Assembly (NCBI GenBank): GCA_947095585.1
Contig: OX352761.1
Span: forward strand, 38,390,760-38,454,759
Direction of reading: 5' to 3'
DNA: 64,000 bases
Source: Nephrocerus scutellatus
Taxonomy: Eukaryota > Arthropoda > Insecta > Diptera > Pipunculidae
Positions 46,601 to 57,128 of the stretch are shown piece after piece. The notes under the pieces are model-generated. The model searched no databases and had not been told where the DNA came from. It saw only the letters and a list, made by a program, of their open reading frames with translations. Numbering within the stretch: the first letter of the stretch is position 1; every line of letters starts with the position of its first letter. Both the position numbers and the translations under genes were made by a program.

Positions 46601-46801
46601 AAATAAAACAACCCATAAAAATTAAAATTTTTCATTTAAATTCTTTAATCGCAGAATTTTCTAATCTCGATCCTGAGTCATTTTTTTTATTGTAGGAGAA
46701 AATCATCGAAAGAGACATTTGACATCAGATGTTAAAATTGAAAATGCTCAGTACATTTTATTCTGAGCACTTAGAGCACGCTCATACTCTCATACGCTTA
46801 T

Positions 46802-47300
46802 AAAACTAATGGGATAGTAATATCTCAATGATTAAAACCCCAAACGAATCTGCTGACGTCGAATGTGTAGCGACCACCTAGTATATAAGATTATTATTGT
46901 ACTGTTAGGCTAAGTATAAAAGACAGTCACTCTTGTGATGAAGAGTCGAGTTTTCTATCAGTCTTTCTCCGGAACGGATTAAATTAATTAAATAAAGTTC
47001 AAATTAAATAATAAAATAAAACAACCCATAAAAATTAAAATTTTTCATTTAAATTCTTTAATCGCAGAATTTTCTAATCTCGATCCTGAGTCATTTTTTT
47101 TATTGAAGGAGAAAATCATCGAAAGAGACATTTGACATCAGATGTTAAAATTGAAAATGCTCAGTACATTTTATTCTGAGCACTTAGAGCACGCTCATAC
47201 TCTGAGCAAATAAGAAACACGAGCATTTTTCTTGAGAACTCTTTGACTGCTCTGAACTAATTTATGAACTAAATTATGAAAACGTTTTGTGAACTTGTGA
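46802..47300 (+). repeat. Partial LTR plus family C, internal 413-bp duplication
   Basis: Repeats 46389-46800: AACTAATGGGATAGTAATAT, TATAAAA (46915-46921), the AATAAA block and family C. Family C then continues to about 47300, further than in the first internal copy. Confidence 0.8.
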
Positions 47301-47384
47301 AAAGCTATTTGTTTTGCGATATCGTGTCACAGTATTAGTCACATCAGTATAAGCAGAAATAACCGGCGTTTCCCGGCTGTCCCA

Positions 47385-47470
47385 TCCCACTGATCCCCGC
47401 CCACTGACCTCCCTCCCACTGACCTCCCGCCCACTGACCTCCCGCCCACTGATGCCAAGCCCTATTACAT
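47385..47470. repeat. GC-rich minisatellite, unit 2
   Basis: Same as 43950-44035, with CCCATCCCACTG in place of CCCATCACACTG. Confidence 0.7.
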
Positions 47471-47799
47471 CCACGTTTCCCGGCTGCCCCATCTTTATAT
47501 GAAGATCATATACAGGAAAAACTACATTTTCCGCTCCAGCGCCACCTATCGGGTCGAAATTTTGTCAACGACTTTCTTTTTATTTAAATATTATACGGTG
47601 TGAATTTGAGCCAAATCGTTCAATAAATAAGAATTTTCGAAGAAAAAAAAATGATACCAGCGCCACCTAGCGGGGCTGAACTAACTCATAAACCTTCGCG
47701 GGCTCATGCAACACAACTTTGCTAAAGATCCTCACATGATCAAATGCATAGTTTACGATTCTATAAAGGATATACACACAGACATTCATTTTTATATAT

Positions 47800-49415
47800 A
47801 CAGGGTGTATCCGTTAAGGTGGCAAATACTTAAAGGTATGATTCCTTGGTTAATTTCGTGAAAAAAATCGTATTGGAGGGGGAGGTCTATTTTCACCCCC
47901 TGCGGTGTACGTAGCGTTTTAATTTGACCTTACATCACTTCACACCCCGTAACTCTTGAACGCTTCTAGCTACAATGCCACTGTTGATCATTTTTGAAAG
48001 AAAATTAAATTTATAAGATCAAATAATAAACATTTTCTTAAATTTTTGAAACCGTTCCCGATATAAACGTCGTCAAAATCCAAAAATGTTTTTTCTTTTC
48101 TTAAATTTTATTTTTAAATGCGAATATTTCGAAAATCGCTCTCGGATAATTTTTTTTGACAAATGTAATAATAAAGCCTATTCAATTTTCTACAAATCCA
48201 CCTCACAATATTTATGCATTCGGTCAACAGGAGCAGGATTAAAAGTGAAAGTTTGTAAAATGAACGAAAACGTACTTTTGACCTTACATGACTTCACACC
48301 CTATAACACTTGAACCCTTCCAGACACAAGGTTACTATTAATCTTTTTTGAAAGAATAGTACATTTTTAAGATCAAACAATGTACATTTTTTTAAATTAT
48401 TTTAGCCATACCGATATAAAGGTCGTCAAATTCAAAACAAAATTTTTTAAAATTTTTTTTACCAACACGATTATTTCGAGAAATACTCTTAGATACATTT
48501 TTTTGATAAATACAGTATTAAAGCCTGTTTAAATTCCTACAAATACATGGCAAAATATTTATGCATTCTGCCAACAAGAGCGAGATAGTGCGGGTTGTGT
48601 TACTACTACTACGCATAAGAAGGTTTGCATGACGTTCTAGTGTTCCTGCAGCAACAGTGCAACAAAATAACACGGGCAGTGGATACACCCTTACCACTTC
48701 ACTTTAGTGCATAGTCTGCTTCAAAAGGACTTACCAAGAAGGAACTAATTTTGTGAGTCGATTTCACAACATCGAATGGACACATAAAATTGGTGGTCAA
48801 AATGGACACATGCAAATGGTGTCCACTCACAAAATTAGGTCCTTTTGAGTATGCCCTGTTAAAGCAGATTGTGCCCTGGAGTGAACTGGCAATGCATCCG
48901 TTCCACGTGTAATTTTGTTGCACTCTTGCTACGGGAACACTGAGACGTCATGCAATTTTTTTTATACGTAATAGTAGTAACACAACCCGCACTATCTCCC
49001 TCTTTTTGACTGAATGCACAAATATTTTGATATGAATTTGTAGGAGATTGAATAGGCTTTAATACCTCATTTGTAAAAAAAATGTATCCGATAGCATTTC
49101 TCGAATTAATCGTGTTTGTGAATACAATTATTTAAAAATAATTTAATTTTGAAGGCCTTCATATCGCTATCGCTTAAATAATTAAAAAAATGTAGATTGT
49201 TTGATCTTAAAAATGTACTCATTTTTCAAAAAAGATTTATAGTAACCTTGTATCTGGAAGGGTTCAAGAGTTATAGGGTGTGAAGTCATGTATGGTCAAA
49301 AGTACGTCTTCGTACATTTTAGAAACTTTCACTTTTAACCCTGCTCCTGTTGGGCGAATGCATAAATATTGTGAGGTGGATTTGTAGAAAATTGAATAGG
49401 CTTTATTATTGCATT
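47800..49415. repeat. Family B element with long imperfect inverted repeat
   Basis: The left arm begins ACAGGGTGTATCCGTTAAGG at 47800. The centre is near 48790, between AATTTTGTGAGT (about 48747) and ACTCACAAAATT (48825-48836). The right arm repeats the left backward: TACTACTACT... with GCGGGTTGTG against GTAGTAACACAACCCGC, and CACAATATTTATGCATTCG against CGAATGCATAAATATTGTG. It stops near 49415 without the outer ACACCCTGT end. No protein coding was seen. It could be a fold-back-like element. Confidence 0.7.
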
Positions 49416-50195
49416 TGCAGGTACTCTGGTAAAAATCTAAACAATAACTCATTGTGATAAAGTATGGGGTATTTAAGCCATATCAACAGTTGTGGTGTGG
49501 TAAATGTGTTCAATCGCGCACCTTTCTTGCTCCATTAGTTTTCATTTATAAAATCCAGTGTTCCTCTAGCCTTTTGAGTTCATAGAGCTCAGGAGCAGCT
49601 TTCGTTCCTTTGTCATGTAAATGTCTCTTGTTTAGCTGCATGCGGCTGCTTGAATTCGTAATAAAAGCAGGGGTTTCATTGTGGTGTTCGGATAAAAATA
49701 GTAGTGGCGACATCTAGAATACTCTAGGCAAGTCTCGCGTCCATCATAATAAATATGGTTGATGATTTGTTGATCCGGAGACTGCCAATAAATCGCGTCA
49801 GTTACTTCCTCTGTAGGGGCGTGAACGCATTTTATGCTGATGATGGCAAATTAAGCATTAACTCAGATTCTTTCACATTTCGAAAGCTTAAGGTTATGTC
49901 CTAATGCGACAGCGATCTCGAGTTCTGACGATGAGCGATTATTAGTTGCATCGTATTGATCGCGCAATCTAAATGTGTGTGTCCTAATTCGGATCTCGCG
50001 ACCAAACGTCATCGTGCTGGAAACCACAGCACTTTGCGATCTCCTCAGTTCATGTGAAGTGGTTGTTGAGGGTAGTTGAGCTGAAATGACTTCCAGGAAT
50101 GAAACAATCGACCAATGAGTTTGGCAAATGAACGCTAGCTATTTACTACTTTTTTAATAAAAATATTTAAAACTTAAAATCAAAAAAAACCATGA
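49416..50195. other. Spacer, nothing recognised
   Basis: No supported frame or terminal repeats. A stretch rich in GCGATC motifs (49900-50050) has no known counterpart in the window. Confidence 0.4.
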
Positions 50196-50640
50196 AACAT
50201 TTATGTCTCGTTTCATTTGCTGTGTTCATTTGTGTGTAAGCTAAGATTTCTCTCTCTCTACTCCGCCAAAACCAAGCAGCGCAGCCGACTGCGCAGCACA
50301 CACCGCACACAGTCATTAAAGTACGATACTATAAGAAATTAAAAAAATGTATAAGGGCCTTGCGGCCGAACCCGGGGCTCGATCACCACCAAATTTTAGA
50401 AAAAGTATTGTTTATTGGTTATACACATGTGTGTAAAATTTGAAAAAAATCGGGTAATTTTTTTTTAAATTTGTATGGCCCGATCACTTCCAAATTTTAA
50501 AAGAAAGTATTGTCACCGGAAATACACATGTGTACAAAATTTCAGGAAAATCGGGCTTTAGAAAGTGCGTTAAAAATTGATAATTAAAAAAAAAAATTTG
50601 TATGGGACCCCGCGGCCCGAGGGGCCTCAAATTTTAATAG
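50196..50640 (-). repeat. Family A, reversed
   Basis: Reverse of about 10340-10600: a GAGAGA-equivalent (TCTCTCTCTC), the palindrome GCGCAGCCGACTGCGC, then ACACATGTGTGTAAAATTT-type subrepeats. Confidence 0.7.
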
Positions 50641-51350
50641 AAAAAAAATAAGCAGACGCAAAGAGGGAGAAACGTAAGATGTGCTAGTGGGAAACAGAAA
50701 AATTTTATATGGATTTTGCTCTTTAGTTGATTACAAATACAAATACGTTTGGGATAAATCTAAGCATGCATCTGTGAACGATCGGAACAGTTGGGCTTTC
50801 TATAGAGAAAGTTTTGATAGTATGCATAGAGTTGGGCTTTTTTATAGAGAAGGTTTTGACACCAACACTGATTTTGAGTGCATTTCGCCATTCGCTCACT
50901 CTTCAAACTCTACCGCATATTCACAAGATCACAACTTCACAACACAAGTCAACTTTCAAAACCAAAATCTTCTCTATAGAAAGCCCAAATGTACGCATAC
51001 TAAATTTGTAAAAGAACGCGACATGTGAAAACAGTCATACAGTGTAGAAAAGATAAGCAGAGGCATTTTATGAAACGCGCTCAAAACCTTCTCTATAGAG
51101 AAGAGATGCAAAATTCTCTATAGAGAAGGTTTTGAACGCACTAACTGGCGGTAGCGAAAAGAGCGAGAAACGTAATTTGTGGCAGCGAAACGCAGAAAAA
51201 TTTCGTATGCTTTTTGCTTGGCTTTTGCTCTTAATTTAATCACCAATCATAAAAATTCGTTAGAACTGTGTGCTTCAATAAAACAGTTGGGCTTTCTTCT
51301 TTCTATAGAGAAGGTTTTGCTCTATTCATATGTTACAAACAAATATTTCG
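50641..51350 (-). repeat. Cluster of hAT-MITE copies and fragments
   Basis: Four or more copies of GGGCTTTCTATAGAGAA or its reverse (about 50794, 50835, 50970, 51290), with interior MITE sequence (GGGAAACAGAAAAATTT, CGTTTGGGATAAATC). Copies appear nested or tandem; exact ends were not resolved. Confidence 0.6.
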
Positions 51351-51374
51351 CGTTCTGTTACAGCATTAAGGTTC

Positions 51375-51672
51375 AACTATAATGCAATTTCGCCCCCTTA
51401 CGTTAAAGTCAAAATCCGACGAAATACTTTCCAAAGTTTCTAAAGTTTCTCATCCGACCATAATGTAATTTTGTCAATGACAATGAAATAACATATGCCA
51501 ACTGTCAAGTTTTCTTAAGAAAATGCGCTCGCCAGCGCACATCTTATCGATTGCCAAAGTAACGAATCTATTGCGAACGCTATTATGGGCGCAGCATACA
51601 ATTTCATTGTATTCGCTCATTTCATCGTCGGGTTTTGACACTAGCGTAAAGAGACGAAATTGCATTATAGTT
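51375..51672. mobile_element. MITE (~298 bp), AACTATAATGCAATTTCG termini
   Basis: AACTATAATGCAATTTCG on the left is repeated inverted as CGAAATTGCATTATAGTT on the right; similarity continues inward (TACGTTAAAGTCAAAATCCG versus CGGGTTTTGACACTAGCGTA). A target duplication was not fixed. No coding capacity. Confidence 0.7.
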
Positions 51673-53932
51673 CCGGCTTTAGTGTGGGCACAATCGTACA
51701 ATTGGGCTTTTTCTAGAGATATTTTTGGTTTTTGCAACTTCTCACCTAATCACCACTACGCAATAACCAGAGCCAGAAACGAGAAACTTAAGCCCAAACA
51801 GCGCACAAAACGAGTTTCTCAGTTCTCAGTTGTGAATAGTGTGTCGAGAAAAGTGGTTCGAGTTGTTGTGTCGGAATTTTCAACGGAAATACTTATCTAT
51901 ATATTTTTATCTGAGGTATGGAAAACAATTTAAAAAAATTTGTTCCAATAAATTAAGTGTTAACCGGAAAGTGTAGTAAACTAAAATAGAAATAAAAAGT
52001 ATCGCCTTAAAATATTTTGCATACCGTTACTTGTCTTCATCGGATTCCAAAGAACTTATCCAACATAATATGTATATTTATTTTTTTAAACCGGCATACG
52101 CTGTCGCGCTTCTCTATTAAACTTTGCATCTGTAACATGAAAATTGGACACCGCCGCGACGAGTTTTTTTTTATAGCTAAAACGTATTTAATATTCCTAT
52201 TCTCGAAATAAAATTGTACTATGAAATGACAGGATGGTGCCGTTGCAAGTTAGATAAGTTAATGTTAACTACGGGATACAGGCTTTTAAGTTTAAGTGAT
52301 AATCGGTGGTGTACTGGTCTGTGGTGTTAGTTAAGTATCGATTTTCTTCTTACATAGTACACCCGAATCCCGAATATCAATACTCTCATATGCTTCTGTA
52401 GCAAACAGATGAAAACGCAAGTTCGCCAAGGGGATGGAAGTCTTTTTGTCTAGCTTTGCATACAAAAACCAAGTTGATGTATAACAACTGACCGCTAAGA
52501 GTTAAGTGTGGAATACAAGGGCTGTTACCCTCATTCTAACATTGTAGCGCTGTTGTGAAAAAAATAGCAAATGAGTCAGCGAGGATACTCAAGGATTCCT
52601 ATTAGCAGAAAAATTTCAAAATCATTGTCAAAATATTTAATTCATTTCTCATGTTACAAAAAAAAATTTGTAATTGATGCAAAATTCCAAATGTAAACAT
52701 TAGAAAACAATGAGATAACTAGTTGTACATTGTACTAGTTGGAAAAAAATATGGGCAAATATGTGTTTTACCGAATTTTAAGGAATTTGGAAGGAGAGTA
52801 GAGCCATAAAATGACTTTCATATTAAATTTAATCAGGGGGCGTGTTCAAAAGTGGGCGGGCCCAAATATTGGTATCAAATGAAAGGTGATAATTACATCA
52901 ACAAGGCCGTACTTTTTTTATGGACGTACGCCAACTAAAACGGAAGTTTGATCAAGTTGTACCTGGTTCATGTTGTTTTTCATATAATTGAGTGAAATAT
53001 AACTCAAAAATATGATACCAATTAACCCGCTAACATCCATCAAACCACTTAGAAAAATGCATTTTTCAAAAAGTGCTCAAAAAATTAAAAACCCCTCCTT
53101 GAGGGGGAATTTCCAAAAGAAAAGGTTACTGTTTTTAAAGTCTGTTCAATAAGGGCTTTCAGATGGGGGGAGTCCGAAAGCCGTAACTTTATATTCGGTA
53201 AAACGCACTTTAGCCAAAATATGTAAATGCGTTTTCATGTTATGAAAATTATGATCCCTCAAAACTAATAGAATATAAGAGATACGAGCGGAAATTGTTC
53301 TATCTTATGTAGTGTACAAGACTTTTAGGTTGAACAAATAGTTACTGGTACCATAGAAAAATCACATCCTTTGATTTTTGCGACAAAAACCGGATCTTGT
53401 AATTACGATACGTAAATATTTTAAGTATTAAAAAATTATTTAAACATATGCAGATGTGCCAACGAAATATATTTGTATTGATTTTATTCGGAAATCCATT
53501 AAAGCAGTTAAATAATTGAATTTTCACTTGCATTCTTGGTCATAAGATAATAAAATAGGTATACATCTTGACTCTTGAGTTGGCTTTGTAAGTCATCATA
53601 ATCATATACCTATTTCCATAAAATCGCGTATTGCTACAAACATTTTCTATGACAATGGCTTACCTTTACGTACTGCTGCATTGCATATATATATATGTAC
53701 ATACATTTGTATACACTTGCGTTTGTCTATAATTAGTTTTTAATTTTACATATTAAATTTATCTGCCGGAGGGTATAGGAAAGTTGCTGTGAACTATCCT
53801 ATCCGCCGCTTTACCTTAATGTAAATTTCTATTTGTGTTTGGGAAAATTGCTCATTTGACTGTCATCTTGTTCGATTGTCTCTTAACGATCCGGATGTTT
53901 TGGCAGATTAAGACTTTTTTTATTAAATTCTC
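51673..53932. other. Spacer, no supported gene
   Basis: A 136-codon plus-strand frame (51523-51933) overlaps the MITE and has no domain. The segment around 52850-52900 (GGTATCAAATGAAAGGTGAT) looks repetitive but has no second copy here. Confidence 0.4.
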
Positions 53933-53935
53933 TAT

Positions 53936-54073
53936 AGCTGTATTTTATTTGGAATCCGAATCTGAATTCGAATGTCAAAACCAGCCAAACAGCAGGTTTT
54001 CAAATTCCAAAGAAGGAATTCGACAGTGCAATTGTTGTTGTAATTCCCAATTCGAATTCAATTAAATACAGCT
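53936..54073. mobile_element. Short MITE (138 bp), AGCTGTATTT termini
   Basis: AGCTGTATTT at the left and AAATACAGCT at the right, with GAATTCGAAT-type sequence mirrored further in. TAT flanks both sides (53933-53935, 54074-54076), a possible 3-bp duplication. Confidence 0.55.
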
Positions 54074-54080
54074 TATATTA

Positions 54081-54540
54081 TTCGCGTGCCCGCGTGAACG
54101 GGCCCTGAGGCCCCATAAAAATTTTAAAATTTTTTTTCACATTTCACATTTCAAAAGTTTTTGTGGTTAACCGGCCCTAGGGCCAAGGGGGTGGCCATAT
54201 TTTTTTTTTAAAAATGAGCCCGATTTTCTTCAAATTTTAAACACATCTGTATCTCCGATGGACAAAAACGTTTGTAAAATTTTTGGAGTGAACAGGCCCT
54301 GTAGCCCATATACATTTTTTAAAAATTATCCGGATTTTCTTCAAATCTTCAATACAAGTGTATCTCTGATGACAACACTTCCTATAGAAATTAGGTAGCT
54401 CCCATATATATTTTTTACAGATGTGTATCTCCGGTGACAAAAGTTTTTGTAAACATTTTGAAGTAAAGGGGCTCTAATATTATTTTTTTCCAAATTAACA
54501 CGTATGAGTGCTGTGGCCCAGGAGGATTGATGTGTAAACA
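54081..54540 (+). repeat. Family A, diverged subrepeats
   Basis: Repeated CCGATTTTCTTCAAATTTTA, GTATCTCCGATGGACAAAA and GGGCCCTGAGGCC blocks, at lower identity than the 4-10 kb copies. Confidence 0.65.
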
Positions 54541-54579
54541 TGTTAATCTTTATAGTGTCTTTATTTGAAATAATTTATT

Positions 54580-55367
54580 TGAAGTAATTTCGTGAAAAAA
54601 TCGTATGGGAGTGAAGGTCTATTTTCAACTTCTGTAGTAGTAACACAACCCGCACTTGCTGACCGAATGCACCAATATTGTGATATGGATTTGTAGGAAA
54701 TTGAAAAGACTTTAATAATACATTTATCAAATAAAATGTATCCGAGAGCATTTCGCAAAATAATCGTGTTGGCAATTACAATTTTAAATTTTTTTTATTT
54801 TATTTTACCGACCTTCATCACATACATTGTTTTAATTTTAAAAATTTAAAATTTAATTATAGGGTGGGATGTCATGTAAGGTCAAAAGTTCGTTTTCGTT
54901 CATTTTACAAACTTCCAATTTTCACCCAGCTGCTGTTGACCGAATGCATAAATATTGTGAGGTGGATTTGTAGAAAATTGAATAGGCTTTAATACTGCAT
55001 TTGCCAAAAAACAATTATCCGAAAGCGTTTTTCAAAATAATCGCGTTTGAAAATAAAAATATAAAAAGAAACACTTTTTTTCTACTTTGACGACGTTCTA
55101 TCGGTGATGGTTTTAAGAATTGAAAAAAATTTACATTGAGCTTAAAAATGTTCTATCAAAAATGACCAACAGTGACCTTGTAGATAGAAGCGTTCAAGAG
55201 TTACAGGGTGTGAAGTGATGTAAGGTCAAAAGTACGCCTCTTCGCATTAAAACACCACGTACACCGCAGGGGGTGAAAATAAACCCCCCCTCCCATACGA
55301 TTTTTTCACGAAATTAACCAAGGAATTACCCCTTTAAGTATTTGCTACCTTAACGGATACACCCTGT
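54580..55367 (-). repeat. Family B, reversed, ending at ...ACACCCTGT
   Basis: Contains the reversed internal segments (GAATGCATAAATATTGTGAG, AGAGTTACAGGGTGTGAAGT) and the terminal TTAACGGATACACCCTGT at 55350-55367. Confidence 0.75.
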
Positions 55368-55418
55368 ATATATGAAAGTGGAACTTTGTGTGTATGTACG
55401 CATGAATGTGTGTTCGTT

Positions 55419-56709
55419 TGTAACGGGTTTTCTCAGCTGAGGTATGACTCAGCGGCTTCCAGGGTCCAAATGATAAGTCTCGAGTTACAAATTGTTTATT
55501 TATTATTTCCTTTTATTATTTATTCTTTTTTTTTTTTGTTTCCTTAATCTATACTAAACATTTCTTATAACTTACATACTATACCATCACCAATATAATA
55601 ACGAATGGCTGACGGCCCCTGGTCAGGACACGACAGAGAGAGAGAGAGACGGAACGCTGACGGCCTCTGGACGAGACACGACAGCGGAAGAGAGAGAGGT
55701 ACGGCACGCTGACGGCCTCTGGACAAGACACGACAGCGGAAGAGAGAGACGGAACACTGACGGCCTCTGGTCAAGACACGACAGTACAGGTGGAAGGAAC
55801 ACTGACGGCCTCTGGCCAAGACACGACAGTGGGACGGTGGAAACACTGACGGCCTCTGGTCAAGACACGACAGTGGGACGGCGGAAAGACGGAACACTGA
55901 CGGCCTCTGATCAAGACACGACAGTGTAAGATAGGAACGGAACACTGACGGCCTCTGGTCAAGACACGACAGTACAGGTGGGTTGACGCGGTTTATAGAC
56001 GGTCGTCCGGTCTAGGAAAAATGAATTTAAGTGTTCGACTTGGAACACTTTGAAATTTATTGCGCGGTTTAGAGACGGTCGCCTAGTCTATTAAATGTAT
56101 GTTTTGCTGATCTCTCAGCACGCAAAATGTATTAGGCTGAGTTCGGTGGAGAACTTTGCCCGTGGTCGGAATCGACAAATTTATGAGCACAAGTTGCCGA
56201 ACCTCATTGATATTTTTTGAGAACTCGTTGGGAATTTTGTCACTTGAAGGCAAATAATTTACCCGTGTTTGGTTGGGTGTCCACTACTTTGTGGTGGCTG
56301 CCGGTAAGGTACACACGTTATGTTGTGTGTATATGGCTGTCGGCACTTTGTACTTGCTATCGGCATTTGGCCTGCCAGCATGTATGATCTATACCCGCTG
56401 TGTCGGCACGTGTGGTTGTCTGCCTATGGTTTTATATGGCAGCCGGCCATTTGTACATGTTATCGGCAATTTATACATGCTATGGGCATTTGGAATGCCG
56501 GCATATATGATTGTATGCGCACGATGTAGCTGTGGCTGTCGGCATGTGCGGTTGTCTGCCTATGGTTTTATATGGCAGCCGGCAATTTGTACAGGCTATC
56601 GGCAATTTGTACATGCTATGAGGCAAAACCCAATGTGCTGAGTGACATGACCGGACGGACAAGCGGAAAACTTAGACATAGGGTTTGTAACGAGGGGAAC
56701 TTCGTTACA
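55419..56709 (-). repeat. Gypsy 3' LTR (left in the window)
   Basis: 1291 bp, long for a fly gypsy LTR. It holds the eight-copy CTGACGGCCTCTGG minisatellite (55608-55978) and a second repetitive zone of TATCGGCAATTTGTACATGC-like units (56330-56630). Confidence 0.93.
55608..55978. repeat. LTR minisatellite, 8 copies of CTGACGGCCTCTGGNCAAGA
   Basis: The core CTGACGGCCYCTGGNCAAGA followed by CACGACAG recurs eight times at 44-55-bp spacing with variable GA-rich or GGAAC spacers. The conserved core and variable linkers suggest binding sites rather than simple slippage. Confidence 0.85.
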
Positions 56710-57128
56710 TTCCCCTCTTACTTCGGGGGGTGGATAGTTCTACGGGTACGGGGCCGGTGGACGAGGTTCTAGCGGTACTACTATTTCATTTTCAGTCAAA
56801 ACTTAAATGTAATTCATTTTTAAATAAAGGTTTTTCTACAATTCACTTCATAACGATTTTCTTAACGATAATTTTAATTTGAAATACAGGATTTTCTTAC
56901 AATCTAATAACGATTTCTTATAATTGAATTGATATTATTATATGAGAAAGAAAATATTGTGTGGACCTTCGCCGAATAACCGTCCATCTTTGATTTTATT
57001 ATATTTTTTTTTTTTTTGGTTATCCGGTTATAAAAACTTATTTCCTTATAATTACGTGTGGACTGTCTGCCGAATAACGGTCCATCTTTTATTTTATTAT
57101 TTTTTTTTTTGTTATTCGGCCATATATC
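56710..57128 (-). other. Gypsy 3' UTR and polypurine tract
   Basis: On the minus strand AAGAGGGGAA (plus 56710-56717 region) immediately precedes the 3' LTR, the plus-strand primer. The UTR has two ~110-bp direct repeats around GCCGAATAACSGTCCATCTT followed by poly(T) (plus strand). Confidence 0.75.

Larger units (their letters stand above)
45397..48836 (+). repeat. ~3.4-kb tandem duplication, unit 2
   Basis: Same order as 42366-45396 but longer by ~409 bp because LTR plus family C sequence is internally duplicated (46391 recurs at 46804, period 413). Confidence 0.92.

Noticed and set aside
55565..55962. Minus-strand frames with repeated SCLDQRPS / SCPDQGPS blocks
   Set aside because: They translate the non-coding LTR minisatellite and recur identically in the other LTR.
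55608..55978. Regular repeat-spacer pattern resembling a CRISPR array
   Set aside because: Eukaryotic LTR context, spacers similar to each other, no cas genes.
56273..56641. 122-codon frame in the LTR
   Set aside because: Low-complexity translation of repeated TATCGGCAATTTGTACATG units; present in both LTRs, no domain.
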